A stretch of DNA of 46,840 bases from an uncultured Bacteroidota bacterium. GTDB lineage: Bacteria; Bacteroidota; Bacteroidia; 2-12-FULL-35-15. Position 1 is the stretch's first letter. Each line of letters starts with the position of its first letter. The position numbers and the translations under genes are program-made. Location of the stretch: NCBI GenBank assembly GCA_903926385.1, contig CAIYIS010000018.1:1-46840 (forward strand). The letters run 5' to 3'. The notes beneath the pieces are model-generated. The model was not told the DNA's origin. It ran no database searches and worked only from the letters and a program-made list of their open reading frames with translations. Positions 1 to 8,100 of this stretch are shown in pieces.

Positions 1-23
1 AGTCCCAAACAATGTCTGGGACT
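1..23. repeat. Inverted repeat at window edge
   Basis: Seven-bp inverted repeat (AGTCCCA ... TGGGACT) at the very start of the window. It may be the stem of a terminator or leader of a gene lying to the left. A TATATTTG motif on the minus strand at 77-84 could be the promoter of such a leftward gene. Confidence 0.3.
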
Positions 24-127
24 AAACAAGATAAACATCCATCGAAATATCGCTGTATGCCTTCTTTCGGTTGATGCAAATATAGGAAAAAAATAAATGA
101 GGTTTTATTTGTTTTTTAAGACAGTAC

Positions 128-143
128 CTCCCGCCTGCGGGAG
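128..143. repeat. GC-rich palindrome CTCCCGC-CT-GCGGGAG
   Basis: Perfect 7-bp stem with a 2-base centre, just past the stop of the T9SS gene at 147. In minus-strand RNA it could act as a 3' hairpin, but no clean T-run follows. It resembles other CCTC/GAGG palindromes at 1213-1233 and 37696-37715. Confidence 0.4.
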
Positions 144-146
144 AGG

Positions 147-1091
147 TTATTCTTTAATAAACTTCTTTCTCATCACGCCTTTCTCCGCACTCATCTCCAC
201 AAAGTAAATCCCATTTGCCTCACTACTCATATCTATTGTTGTCTGTGGATTTGCTGTAGTTGTTGTAAAAACAACTTCTCCCAATACATTATATATATTT
301 ATGTTTTTTACTTTCTGCTTTGTACTTACAGTAAACACGCCTCTTGTAGGATTTGGTGAAATAGAAATATTATTATCACTTAACTCATCAACCCCCAACC
401 CACTTCCTGTACAATCCCAAACACTCACATCATCGATGTAATAATAGGAGTCTGTGTTGTTATTTACAATTATAGTACTTGTAGTAGCATTCGTATTAAA
501 ATTACCAATTATAATAAATTGTTCTCCGCCTGATGCAATGTATTCTCCTGAAACTAATGTCCAGTTGGTTGTATCAGTTATTATAGTAGTATCAAGTATC
601 TGAGGTGTTAACCCAATCAAGATACCAGAACTAGTGTGAGTGTTAGAAAAGTACATTCCTATATTATTACAGGCAAGTGATACAATATCAGACAAATTTA
701 CATAAAAGGTTACACAATATTTATGATTTACAATTAATAAAGAATCTAGTTGAGTTTGTATATATTCTCTACCACTACCAAAACAAGCTTCGCCAACATA
801 AGCATTGCCGGTACGTGCTTTTTGATATCCTAAGACATTTGTAGGCACATCGCAGTAAGGTGCAGAAGAACACGACATGTATAAGTCAGAAGTACTACCG
901 TTAGGAGAATCCCAAAAAAGAACCTTGCCATTATAAACCCCACCACTGCAATTCACACCAGAAAAATAACATGTGTCAAATTGCTCGAAACTTGGATTTG
1001 GTACAAGGTTTTGAGCAAATATATTTAGACGTTGAAAAGAACCGTTCAGAATTAAGATAAAACACAAAATAATTTTTACTTTCCCTGCCAT
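147..1091 (-). CDS. Secreted protein with type IX sorting domain
   Basis: Predicted to be exported by Sec, cross the outer membrane by the type IX system and be released or surface-anchored. The start chosen is ATG at 1091, giving a basic N-terminus (MAGKVK), a hydrophobic signal segment and an AQ cleavage site before NLVPNPSFE. An in-frame ATG at 1148 lies only 4 nt past a TATATTTG promoter and is the alternative. The middle looks like a beta-rich carbohydrate-binding-like module (NxVPNPSFE, then a Trp-rich region, then YYIDDVSV). The last ~75 residues are a T9SS type A sorting domain: ISPNPTRG, NIYNVLGEVV, GIYFVEM, and a terminal KKFIKE. It is a paralogue of the protein at 32276-33229, and both genes share an upstream module. 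Substrate unknown. Confidence 0.85.
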   Translation of the reverse strand: MAGKVKIILCFILILNGSFQRLNIFAQNLVPNPSFEQFDTCYFSGVNCSGGVYNGKVLFWDSPNGSTSDLYMSCSSAPYCDVPTNVLGYQKARTGNAYVGEACFGSGREYIQTQLDSLLIVNHKYCVTFYVNLSDIVSLACNNIGMYFSNTHTSSGILIGLTPQILDTTIITDTTNWTLVSGEYIASGGEQFIIIGNFNTNATTSTIIVNNNTDSYYYIDDVSVWDCTGSGLGVDELSDNNISISPNPTRGVFTVSTKQKVKNINIYNVLGEVVFTTTTANPQTTIDMSSEANGIYFVEMSAEKGVMRKKFIKE

Positions 1092-1152
1092 TGCAGGTGT
1101 TTTTTCACTTGCAAACGAACCACTAATTATGTTCGGAGTTTTTTCCATTAAG

Positions 1153-1198
1153 CAAATATAGTACATATATATATATGTATAATTAAAACTTACCTCAA
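1153..1198 (-). promoter_or_regulatory. Shared upstream module, copy A
   Basis: Minus-strand sequence running from TTGAGGTAAGTTTTAATT to TATATTTG. It matches modules at 30862-30905, 33315-33358 and 36375-36418 at both ends; the middle is replaced by an AT dinucleotide run. TATATTTG fits the Bacteroidota -7 box (TAnnTTTG). Confidence 0.6.
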
Positions 1199-1212
1199 CC
1201 GTAACGCTACTC

Positions 1213-1233
1213 CCCCTCTCTTGCGGAGAGGGG
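1213..1233. repeat. GC-rich hairpin CCCCTCTC-TTGCG-GAGAGGGG
   Basis: Perfect 8-bp stem with a 5-nt loop between the T9SS gene and array 1. The surrounding run of C/T then G/A bases is typical of short palindromic intergenic repeats in this genome type. Confidence 0.5.
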
Positions 1234-1279
1234 CAGGGGAGAGGTGATATTTTTTCAAAACCATGAGCCAAGTCATTGT

Positions 1280-1306
1280 TTGGAAATAAGTAGTGTTTTA
1301 CTTTTG
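1280..1306 (+). promoter_or_regulatory. Promoter reading into array 1
   Basis: TTG at 1280-1282, 16 nt, then TACTTTTG at 1299-1306, a good match to the Bacteroidota -33/-7 consensus. A transcript starting near 1312 would run through array 1 and into the gene at 1854, giving a leader of about 540 nt. Confidence 0.55.
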
Positions 1307-1523
1307 CGCCTGATAATTTCGATACTACATCTTATGAATGGAAATATTTCGGCTATCTTTTTACTCTTGCTCGGGTGTACATTTACACTCTACAGGGCAT
1401 TTCGCATACTCTCACCAAGCCCGTATTTTTTATTTCCTTCTGTTCGTTTCAGCTTTCGTTTCCAAAAATTATATTTTAGCCTTAGGGGCAATTTCTCTAA
1501 AAACGCAAAAAAAGTGTTTCATG

Positions 1524-1789
1524 CAATCTGTTCCTTCGGATTGCATCAAACGAAAACTTTTAACCCAATTCGGACCTTTGGATTGCATCAAACGAAATGT
1601 TTTAACCCAATTCGGACCTTTGGATTGCATCAAACGAAATGTTTTGACCCAATTCGGACCTTCGGATTGCATCAAACGAAATGTTTTAACCCATTTCGGA
1701 GCTTCAGATTGTATAAAACGAAATATTTTGACTCAATTCGGACCTTCGAATTGGGTAAAACGATTTTTTTTGACAATAAAGTAAGTTTA
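1524..1789 (+). repeat. 42-bp tandem hairpin array 1
   Basis: Six units at an exact 42-bp step (GGATTGCATC-type anchors at 1538, 1580, 1622, 1664, with diverged copies at 1706 and 1748). Each unit can fold on the + strand as a 7-bp stem, 6-nt loop hairpin (1524-1543, 1566-1585, 1608-1627, 1650-1669, 1692-1711, 1734-1753) separated by 22 nt. Five of six stems pair fully although pairs 5-7 change sequence, with G-U pairs that hold only on this strand. The unit is a multiple of three, so reading frames stay open; the frame 1338-1784 gives a 14-residue repeat (PSDCIKRNVLTQFG) with several synonymous changes. A small repetitive peptide therefore cannot be excluded. Confidence 0.85.
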
Positions 1790-1853
1790 AACATCAATTT
1801 AAAATTCAACAACAATATATAATATAACAACAAACCTTTAAAATTAAATTATT

Positions 1854-2825
1854 ATGGCAAATTCATGGCATTACTTCGTAAATCAAATGGACAACTGTAC
1901 AAAAAACAGTTTCAAAAAAGCAAAAAAACTATCGGATTATCATGATGCTGCTCTGTTGAGAGCCAAAAACGATAACCCTACCGACACCGATTATGCAACT
2001 GCATATTCCCGTTATCACATCTTGCATTTAGCATTTGTGGCTGCTTACATTTTGTGGCAAAGCAAAGGCGGAGCGCAAGAATCGGGCACATTAAACATCA
2101 AACAACTCATGTCGCTGATGACAGCAAAAATAAACCGTTGGTGGGGGCAAATAATAGTGATTTATGCTGCCGATACAACACGGTTTAAAGCCATTTTTCC
2201 CGATTTAAGAAATCCATTCAGAGTAGGCCCGCGCAATAGCCGCATAGCTGCAGTGGGCACTTTGAGCGCTAATATTGGTGCAGATGTAGCCCTATCGGCT
2301 ACCAAAACAGAAGTAGATGCTTATTATGCCCAACTGAACACCGCTAATACAGGGCAAACGGGAGACAAAACGGCTGTAGATACAGCCAGTGCAGCTTGCG
2401 AAGCAGCTCGCAAAGCAGCTATGGTAGGGCAGTTTCAAAACGTAGGGTTATTTATTAATAAAACACCCGACAATCCTTCTATCTATGCACATTTGTGGGA
2501 TGTAGAAACCATTACCAATCCGGCTCAAACCATTTGGAAAGGTCATTTGGATGTAAACGAAAATCATCAGGTATTTATTCACACATTTACTCCCGGTGAC
2601 GACCTTCGCCTGAAATGCGTTGGCGTTACATCGACAGATAAAATAGTGTTTTACCTGGCCAGCACACCCGGTGGCACCGACAGCGACCCTGTTACTGTTT
2701 TAATCAATCATCAACAAACCATAAATGTAACGGCTTTTAATGTTACCGATTACAGCACACATCGCTATTTAACCGTTGTAAACCAAAGCACAGGCGAAAC
2801 TCGCTTTATGGTGCAAATGTATTAA
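1854..2825 (+). CDS. Unknown protein, hairpin-array-associated family, member 1
   Basis: Function not recognised. It is 323 aa, with no signal peptide and no clear catalytic motif. The N-terminal ~100 residues are helical and Trp/Tyr-rich. A central segment (about 95-215) reads INRWWGQIIVIYAA ... FKAIFPDL ... YYAQLNTANTGQTGDKTAV ... AARKAAMVGQFQNVGLF. The C-terminal ~100 residues look beta-rich (VFIHTFTPGDDLRLKC, INVTAFNVTDYS). The order of features matches the 318-aa protein at 33428-34384 (MWRQMISNVYMP ... FTNLFPHG ... FYGLISSARGNQEGEKTLV ... YGVIVNLYPNEPTI), so I infer a remote homologue. ATG 1854 follows an A-rich leader about 65 bp after array 1. The gene probably shares the 1280-1306 promoter with the array. 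Confidence 0.8.
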   Translation: MANSWHYFVNQMDNCTKNSFKKAKKLSDYHDAALLRAKNDNPTDTDYATAYSRYHILHLAFVAAYILWQSKGGAQESGTLNIKQLMSLMTAKINRWWGQIIVIYAADTTRFKAIFPDLRNPFRVGPRNSRIAAVGTLSANIGADVALSATKTEVDAYYAQLNTANTGQTGDKTAVDTASAACEAARKAAMVGQFQNVGLFINKTPDNPSIYAHLWDVETITNPAQTIWKGHLDVNENHQVFIHTFTPGDDLRLKCVGVTSTDKIVFYLASTPGGTDSDPVTVLINHQQTINVTAFNVTDYSTHRYLTVVNQSTGETRFMVQMY

Positions 2826-2883
2826 GTAGCGATAGGCTTTTTTGATTGTTGATTGGCGAAGGTTTATTGTTGATTGCCCTTTT

Positions 2884-3015
2884 GAGATTCCTCACTTCGT
2901 TCGGAATGACAGGAAAACTTTAGGGTTGGGGAAGGAAAAAAGTCGGCTTTGCCGACTTTTTTCCTTTTCATTTCTCCTCACGATGCTTGTCATTCCGAAC
3001 GCAGTGAGGAATCTC
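2884..3015. repeat. Inverted 28-bp repeats flanking a terminator
   Basis: Left arm 2884-2911 (GAGATTCCTCACTTCGTTCG...) and right arm 2988-3015 are reverse complements with one mismatch in 28. This is a common type of intergenic element in Bacteroidota. Around it are partial direct repeats (GATTGGCGAAGG at both sides) and a TTTATTG run at 3047-3080, so the 315-bp gap holds only repeats and a terminator. Confidence 0.7.
2936..2962. terminator. Bidirectional intrinsic terminator
   Basis: AAAAAA-GTCGGC-TTT-GCCGAC-TTTTTT: a 6-bp GC stem flanked by A and T runs, usable on both strands. It separates the + gene ending at 2825 from the - gene ending at 3141. Confidence 0.8.
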
Positions 3016-3106
3016 TTTCGATTGGTGATTGGCGAAGGTTGATTGTTTATTGATTATTGTTTATTGTTTATTGTTTATTGCCTTTATGGCTACCTTCCCG
3101 TCTCTC

Positions 3107-3139
3107 AATTTGAAATCTGAAATCTGAAATTTGAAATTA
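3107..3139. repeat. AAATCTGAAATTTG simple repeat
   Basis: Short degenerate repeats of GAAATCTGAAATTT, self-complementary in part, directly after the stop of the gene at 3141. A similar stretch occurs at 36501-36528. Confidence 0.5.
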
Positions 3140-3140
3140 A

Positions 3141-5021
3141 TTACTGTGTCGGCAGAGCAGCTAATCCTTGCTGAGCTTGCTGATTGGCTGGATTGAGCTG
3201 AATGGCCTGTGTCCATGCGGTGCGAGCTTTGGCAAAATCGCGGATGGTGTAATAGGCTCCGCCTAAATTGTACCAATAACTATCGTTTTGAGGGGCCATT
3301 TCTACAGCCTTTTCGAGGTATGCCACGGCAGTTTGGGGTTGTTTGTTGCCAATGAGCATAGCATTGTTATAATAAATTTGCGCCAGCAGCCCGAGGTTGC
3401 GAATAACAAAAGGATTGTTAGGATAAATCTCTTTGGCTTTGTCCCACTCTATTTTGGCGCTATCGTAGTCGGCCAGTTTGTAATAAGCCACACCCAGATT
3501 GAGGTATCCGTTTACATATTCGTTGTGAATGCTAACCGATTTACTGAGGTGATAAATAGCTTTTCGAATGTATTCTTTTTCGAAGGCTTTGTTTTCGGGC
3601 ATATCGGTAAGGTCGAGATAAGCCTTGCCTGCATTACCGTTGATAAGAGCGCTGTTTGGCATGGTTTGAGCATCGGCAATAAAAAGTGAGGTGTCGTTTT
3701 TCCATTGAAAATTACGAGGAATAACCACTGCTGCCGAAGTAATCGTGATGAGAAGAGTAAAGATGACAAGCACTGCCTGACGAGGAAGTGATGCATTTAT
3801 TTTTTGCAAAAGCCAGTTGATGCCTATGGCAAGGATGATGGCAAAGCCAAAAGAGGAATGGTAAATGAGTCGTTCGCCCATGGTGGCACCCAGATTCATC
3901 AATAAATTGGACACAAGCAAGAGGTGCAACAAATAAAATGCAAGGGCAAAAGCAATAATGTTTCGTTTGAGGAAAAGAAACACAGTGGCTGCAATGGCCG
4001 ATAAATGAAAGAGTATGGAGAACCACACAAGCGGATTGGCAAAATTGGTATACGGAATGGCATTGTAAGAATAATCGCTGGAAAGCGGATGAGGATAAAA
4101 CAACAAGCGCAGATAATGATTGAGAATTTCGAGTTTGGTAGCCAATCGCTCGGGGCCGGTGGCAAACTTAAACGGATTGTTGAGCACATCTGGATTGTCG
4201 CCCGAAGCACCTGTTTTTACAATAGTATAACGAATGTAGAGATAAAAGGCCGCAACACAAAGATAAGGAAGAATAGCTAGGAGAGATTTCTCGAACGAAT
4301 CGCCCGTAACAATATAAAACAGCATAGGCAGGAGTACCACCAGAGTTACTGCGTATTCTTTAGAAAGTAAAGCAAAGAAATAACAAACCAGAGCAAAGAA
4401 AAGCGAAAGCAGCTTTTTATTTTCGCGATAGCGAAAGGCCGAAATAAAGGTAAGGACAATAAAAAGAAAGGAAAGTATTTCGTCACGACTTTTTATATTC
4501 GAAATAACTTCGGTGTGTACCGGATGAATGAGAAAAAGCAAACACGTAAGGAATGCCACCACAGGAGCCTGTTTGAACAGGTAGGTTCGAAGAAAATAAA
4601 GCAGAAGCACAACCGACAAAATATAAAACAGAACATTGAATACATGACGAACTGTAGCCACATCGGTTTCGATATTGGGTTTGGTTTTGTTGCCAAACAA
4701 TTGTTGTTCGATAGCAAATGTAACTACCGACAGCGGACGATAACGACCTCCGGAAAGTTGCTGTTTGGAGTTCATGGATTTGTAAAAACTATCGTAAGCA
4801 TCGGTTTTTAGAATTTTACCAATGCCGCTAAAGCCTTTTTGAACGTATTCGTTTTTCTGAATCACTATGCCATCATCCAATGCATATTGATTTTGAAAGG
4901 AGTTAGCATACAAACCAAATCCAATGATGATAAGTACTACAGCTTGCAGCCAAAAAGAGTGCAAGATGTTTTCTTTTGGTGATGTTGGTTTGTTATGTTT
5001 CGAGTTGTTTTGCTTTGCCAT
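3141..5021 (-). CDS. TMTC-like GT-C membrane protein with TPR repeats
   Basis: Likely a polytopic glycosyltransferase of the GT-C fold. Start chosen at ATG 5021 (MAKQNNSKHNK) because the promoter box at 5059-5066 would leave the upstream ATG at 5057 without a leader. The first hydrophobic segment is followed by YALDDGIVIQKN, where the acidic pair is typical of GT-C first loops. HPVHTEVISNIKSRDE is the signature seen in eukaryotic TMTC and bacterial TPR-containing relatives. About ten membrane segments follow. The C-terminal ~190 residues hold several TPRs (YVNGYLNLGVAYYKLADYDSA, NDSYWYNLGGAYYTIRDFAKA). Acceptor unknown; protein O-mannosylation-like activity is inference from the family. Divergent from the histidine kinase at 5143. 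Confidence 0.85.
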   Translation of the reverse strand: MAKQNNSKHNKPTSPKENILHSFWLQAVVLIIIGFGLYANSFQNQYALDDGIVIQKNEYVQKGFSGIGKILKTDAYDSFYKSMNSKQQLSGGRYRPLSVVTFAIEQQLFGNKTKPNIETDVATVRHVFNVLFYILSVVLLLYFLRTYLFKQAPVVAFLTCLLFLIHPVHTEVISNIKSRDEILSFLFIVLTFISAFRYRENKKLLSLFFALVCYFFALLSKEYAVTLVVLLPMLFYIVTGDSFEKSLLAILPYLCVAAFYLYIRYTIVKTGASGDNPDVLNNPFKFATGPERLATKLEILNHYLRLLFYPHPLSSDYSYNAIPYTNFANPLVWFSILFHLSAIAATVFLFLKRNIIAFALAFYLLHLLLVSNLLMNLGATMGERLIYHSSFGFAIILAIGINWLLQKINASLPRQAVLVIFTLLITITSAAVVIPRNFQWKNDTSLFIADAQTMPNSALINGNAGKAYLDLTDMPENKAFEKEYIRKAIYHLSKSVSIHNEYVNGYLNLGVAYYKLADYDSAKIEWDKAKEIYPNNPFVIRNLGLLAQIYYNNAMLIGNKQPQTAVAYLEKAVEMAPQNDSYWYNLGGAYYTIRDFAKARTAWTQAIQLNPANQQAQQGLAALPTQ

Positions 5022-5058
5022 ATTTTTATTGGTATAATTTATGGAGCTATGTCGCATC

Positions 5059-5066
5059 CAAAATTA
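5059..5066 (-). promoter_or_regulatory. -7 box TAATTTTG
   Basis: Minus-strand TAATTTTG matches TAnnTTTG and is placed to start the TMTC-like gene with a leader of about 30 nt to ATG 5021. Confidence 0.5.
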
Positions 5067-5073
5067 ATTTATT

Positions 5074-5081
5074 TACTTTTG
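5074..5081 (+). promoter_or_regulatory. -7 box TACTTTTG
   Basis: Plus-strand TACTTTTG only 8 bp from the opposing box at 5059-5066. It makes the TTG at 5083 an unlikely start for the kinase and favours TTG 5143. Confidence 0.5.
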
Positions 5082-5142
5082 TTTGGTTTGTAAAAATAAA
5101 CTTTATTACAATCAAAAATTAACTGATTACAGAATTCTTTCA

Positions 5143-8100
5143 TTGAAAAATATTTTCAAAAATAAATTATTTTTAATTACGCTGGCAAGTGTATTGTTTT
5201 TGTCGGCTTATTTTCTTCATCATTCGTACACCGATAGTGCTGCATCGGAGATACACAATGTAGAAAATGAGTTGCATAAAAAAGAACTGCGCCTAACCGA
5301 AGAGATGAAGGCATTGGCTGTGCGTGCCGAAACACAAAGCTATAATCAAATGTTTGCCGAAAAGCCGGCTTACTATAATGAGTTGCTGGAAGAGCAAGGT
5401 TTGGCTTTGCTGATTTATGAAAATGACACCTTAAAATTCTGGAGTGATAATTCTATAGCGGTTGAAAATTGGGTGAAGGAAGTTTGTCTGGATACCAAAA
5501 TGGCCAAGTTGCACAATGGCTGGTTTGAAGTAATGCGCCCTCCGACCAATGCCAAAACAACTAAAACAGTGGTGGGATTGGTGCTTATCAAAAGTGAATA
5601 TCCTTATCAAAATAAATATCTGGTAAACGAATTTCAAAAAGGTTTTTCTGTTTCGTCCGATGCCAAGCTGATGATAGAGAACGCTACCTCTAAGAATGCT
5701 GTAACCAACATGTCGGGAGACTATTTGTTTTCGCTGGAGTTTAACCCGGCCAATTATTATGCCTCGGTTACATCTTATTTTGTTGTGATGATGTGTCTCA
5801 TTGCATGTCTGCTGGTGGTATTATTTCTTAAAGCTATGTTTTTTGACTACAAGCATAAGAAGGATAAAAACTATTCCATACTTATGTATGTTGGCTCGAT
5901 TATACTGCTTCGGTATCTTTCCATAAAATTTACTTTCCCCGAAAGTTTTTACGGCTTCGAGTTGTTCAGCCCAAAAGTGTTTGCCGATGCAGGTTCGGTA
6001 TGGTTAACTTCCCTGGGCGATTTGTTGATTAACGCTGTTCTGTTGTTTTATATTTCATTCTTTATTGTAACCGAAAGTAAACCGGAAGCATGGCTCCTGC
6101 GAATGAAAGAAACAAGTAAAATTATTTTAGCTTTTGTAGTATTCATTTGTTTCTTTTGGTTTTCGTGGGTAATCACCGAAGTGTTTATCGGGTTGATTAA
6201 AAACTCCAATATACCTTTTAGTATAAACAATCTGTTTAGTCTAAATGGCTATAGCTATGTAAGCATCTTTATTATTGGAGTATTGCTTTTTGTTTATTTC
6301 CTCTTTGCCGATAAGATGGTGGCTTTACTGAAAGTACTGAAATTAGAGAATAAACAATATGTGCTGGTGTTTCTGATTTCGTCTTTACTTCATGCAGCAG
6401 TATCGCATTTACTGGGCACACTGGATTTGATTGTTATTTTTCTGCCCTTTGTAATAGTACTATCCATCGTACTTATCAAAAGGAAACAGGAGGTGTATCC
6501 TTTTTGGGGAATTATTTTGGTAGTGTTTGTTTTTTCTGTTTATGCCGTACATATTTTTATTAAACACACCGCCATCAAAGAAAAAGAAACGCGAAGTGTG
6601 TATGCCGAAAAATTATCTGCTGAGCAAGACCCGATGGCTGAATTGCTTTTTCAGGATATTGAAGAGGTTATTCAAAGTGATGCAGAACTTATCGGGTATG
6701 TGAATAAAGCAGAAAAGCAACCGGCAGAATTCGAGAAACGAATAAAGCAACATTACTTCAGTGGCTTTTGGGAAAAATATGATGTGCATGTGGCCCTGTT
6801 CGACAGCATGTGTGTGCCGGTTATTAAATCTCAAAATAGTTTGTTCGATAACAATTATTATTTTGATGAACTCATTGCCAAGAAAGGAAAACCTACCACT
6901 TGTGAGCATTTTAATTTTATCAATAATGAGTCGGGTAAAATAAGTTATCTGGCAAAACTTGCCTTTTACCGCGAACCGAAAACGAAACAACGCTACGGCA
7001 CATTATATATAGAACTGGATGCTAAATTTATTTCGGATGAAATAGGTTTTCCGGAATTATTACTCGACAGAAGTATTGGGTTGTCGGAAGAGTTGACTAA
7101 TTATTCGTATGCAAAGTATAAGCACGATGAGTTAATCAATCAATATGGAAAGTATTCGTATGGCATTACCAGCCGCAGTTTTGAGAAATCGAAAGATGAA
7201 TTTTCGTTTGTGGATAAGGATGGATACAATCATTTGTTGTATCGCCCCAACTCAGATACTTTAATAGTGCTCAGTTTTAAAAATGAAGGATTGATTGGCA
7301 CCATTACTACCTTCTCCTATCTGTTTGCTTTCTTCTGTTTATTGCTTATTTCATTTCTTGCCTTGAGGCAAATATCACTCGGAAGTTTATTGGATAATTT
7401 TAGTTTTAAATACCGAATACAAGTGGTGTTGGTATTAATAGTGCTATTGTCGCTAGCCTTGTTTGGAGGAGGAACTATTTTTTATATCAAACAACAATTC
7501 GAAACTCAGAATCATAAAAATATTTCTGAAAAGATACATTCCGTTTTAATAGACTTAGAAGAAAAGCTTTCGGGTGAACGTATATTGAATAAAGGTATTA
7601 CGGAGTATGTTTCGTTTAATTTAAAAAAAGCATCTTCGATATTTTTTACAGATATTAGTTTTTATGATTCGAAAGGTAATCTCTATGCATCCTCGCGTAC
7701 AAAGCTGTTTGACGAAGGGTTGACATCTCGCAAAATGAATCCGGAGGCTTATCTACAAATAGCTGTACTTGGAAAAACAGAGTTTATACATGATGAACGA
7801 ATCGGGAAATTAAATTATTTATCGGCTTACATTCCTTTTAAAAACAAGGATGGAAAATTGTTGGCTTATCTCAATCTGCCTTATTTTGCGAAGCAAAGCG
7901 AGTTGGAAAAAGAAATTTCCGGATTCTTGGTAGCGCTTATAAATATTTATGTGTTGTTATTTGCCTTGTCTATTATAACAGCCATTTTTATTTCCAATTA
8001 TGTTACCAAGCCATTAAAATTAATACAAGACAAATTGAGTAAGATTAAACTTGGTAAAACGAATGAACGTATCGACTGGAAAGAAAATGATGAAATAGGA

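Noticed and set aside
1524-1789. CRISPR array
   Set aside because: Whole 42-bp unit is repeated; there are no unique spacers and no cas genes. The same holds for the other arrays.
1244-1822. ORFs over array 1 in other frames and on the minus strand
   Set aside because: The repeat length is a multiple of three, so frames stay open without selection; only the 1338-1784 frame shows synonymous bias, and it is kept as a note.
2988-3015. Insertion-sequence end
   Set aside because: No transposase or target duplication; the arms match a common short intergenic repeat type.
2842-3042. 66-aa ORF
   Set aside because: Lies entirely on inverted repeats and a terminator.
5083-5142. 20 extra N-terminal codons of the NtrY-like kinase from TTG 5083
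   Set aside because: The TTG is 1 nt past the promoter box, so it would not be transcribed or would be at the extreme 5' end; the membrane anchor starts after TTG 5143.
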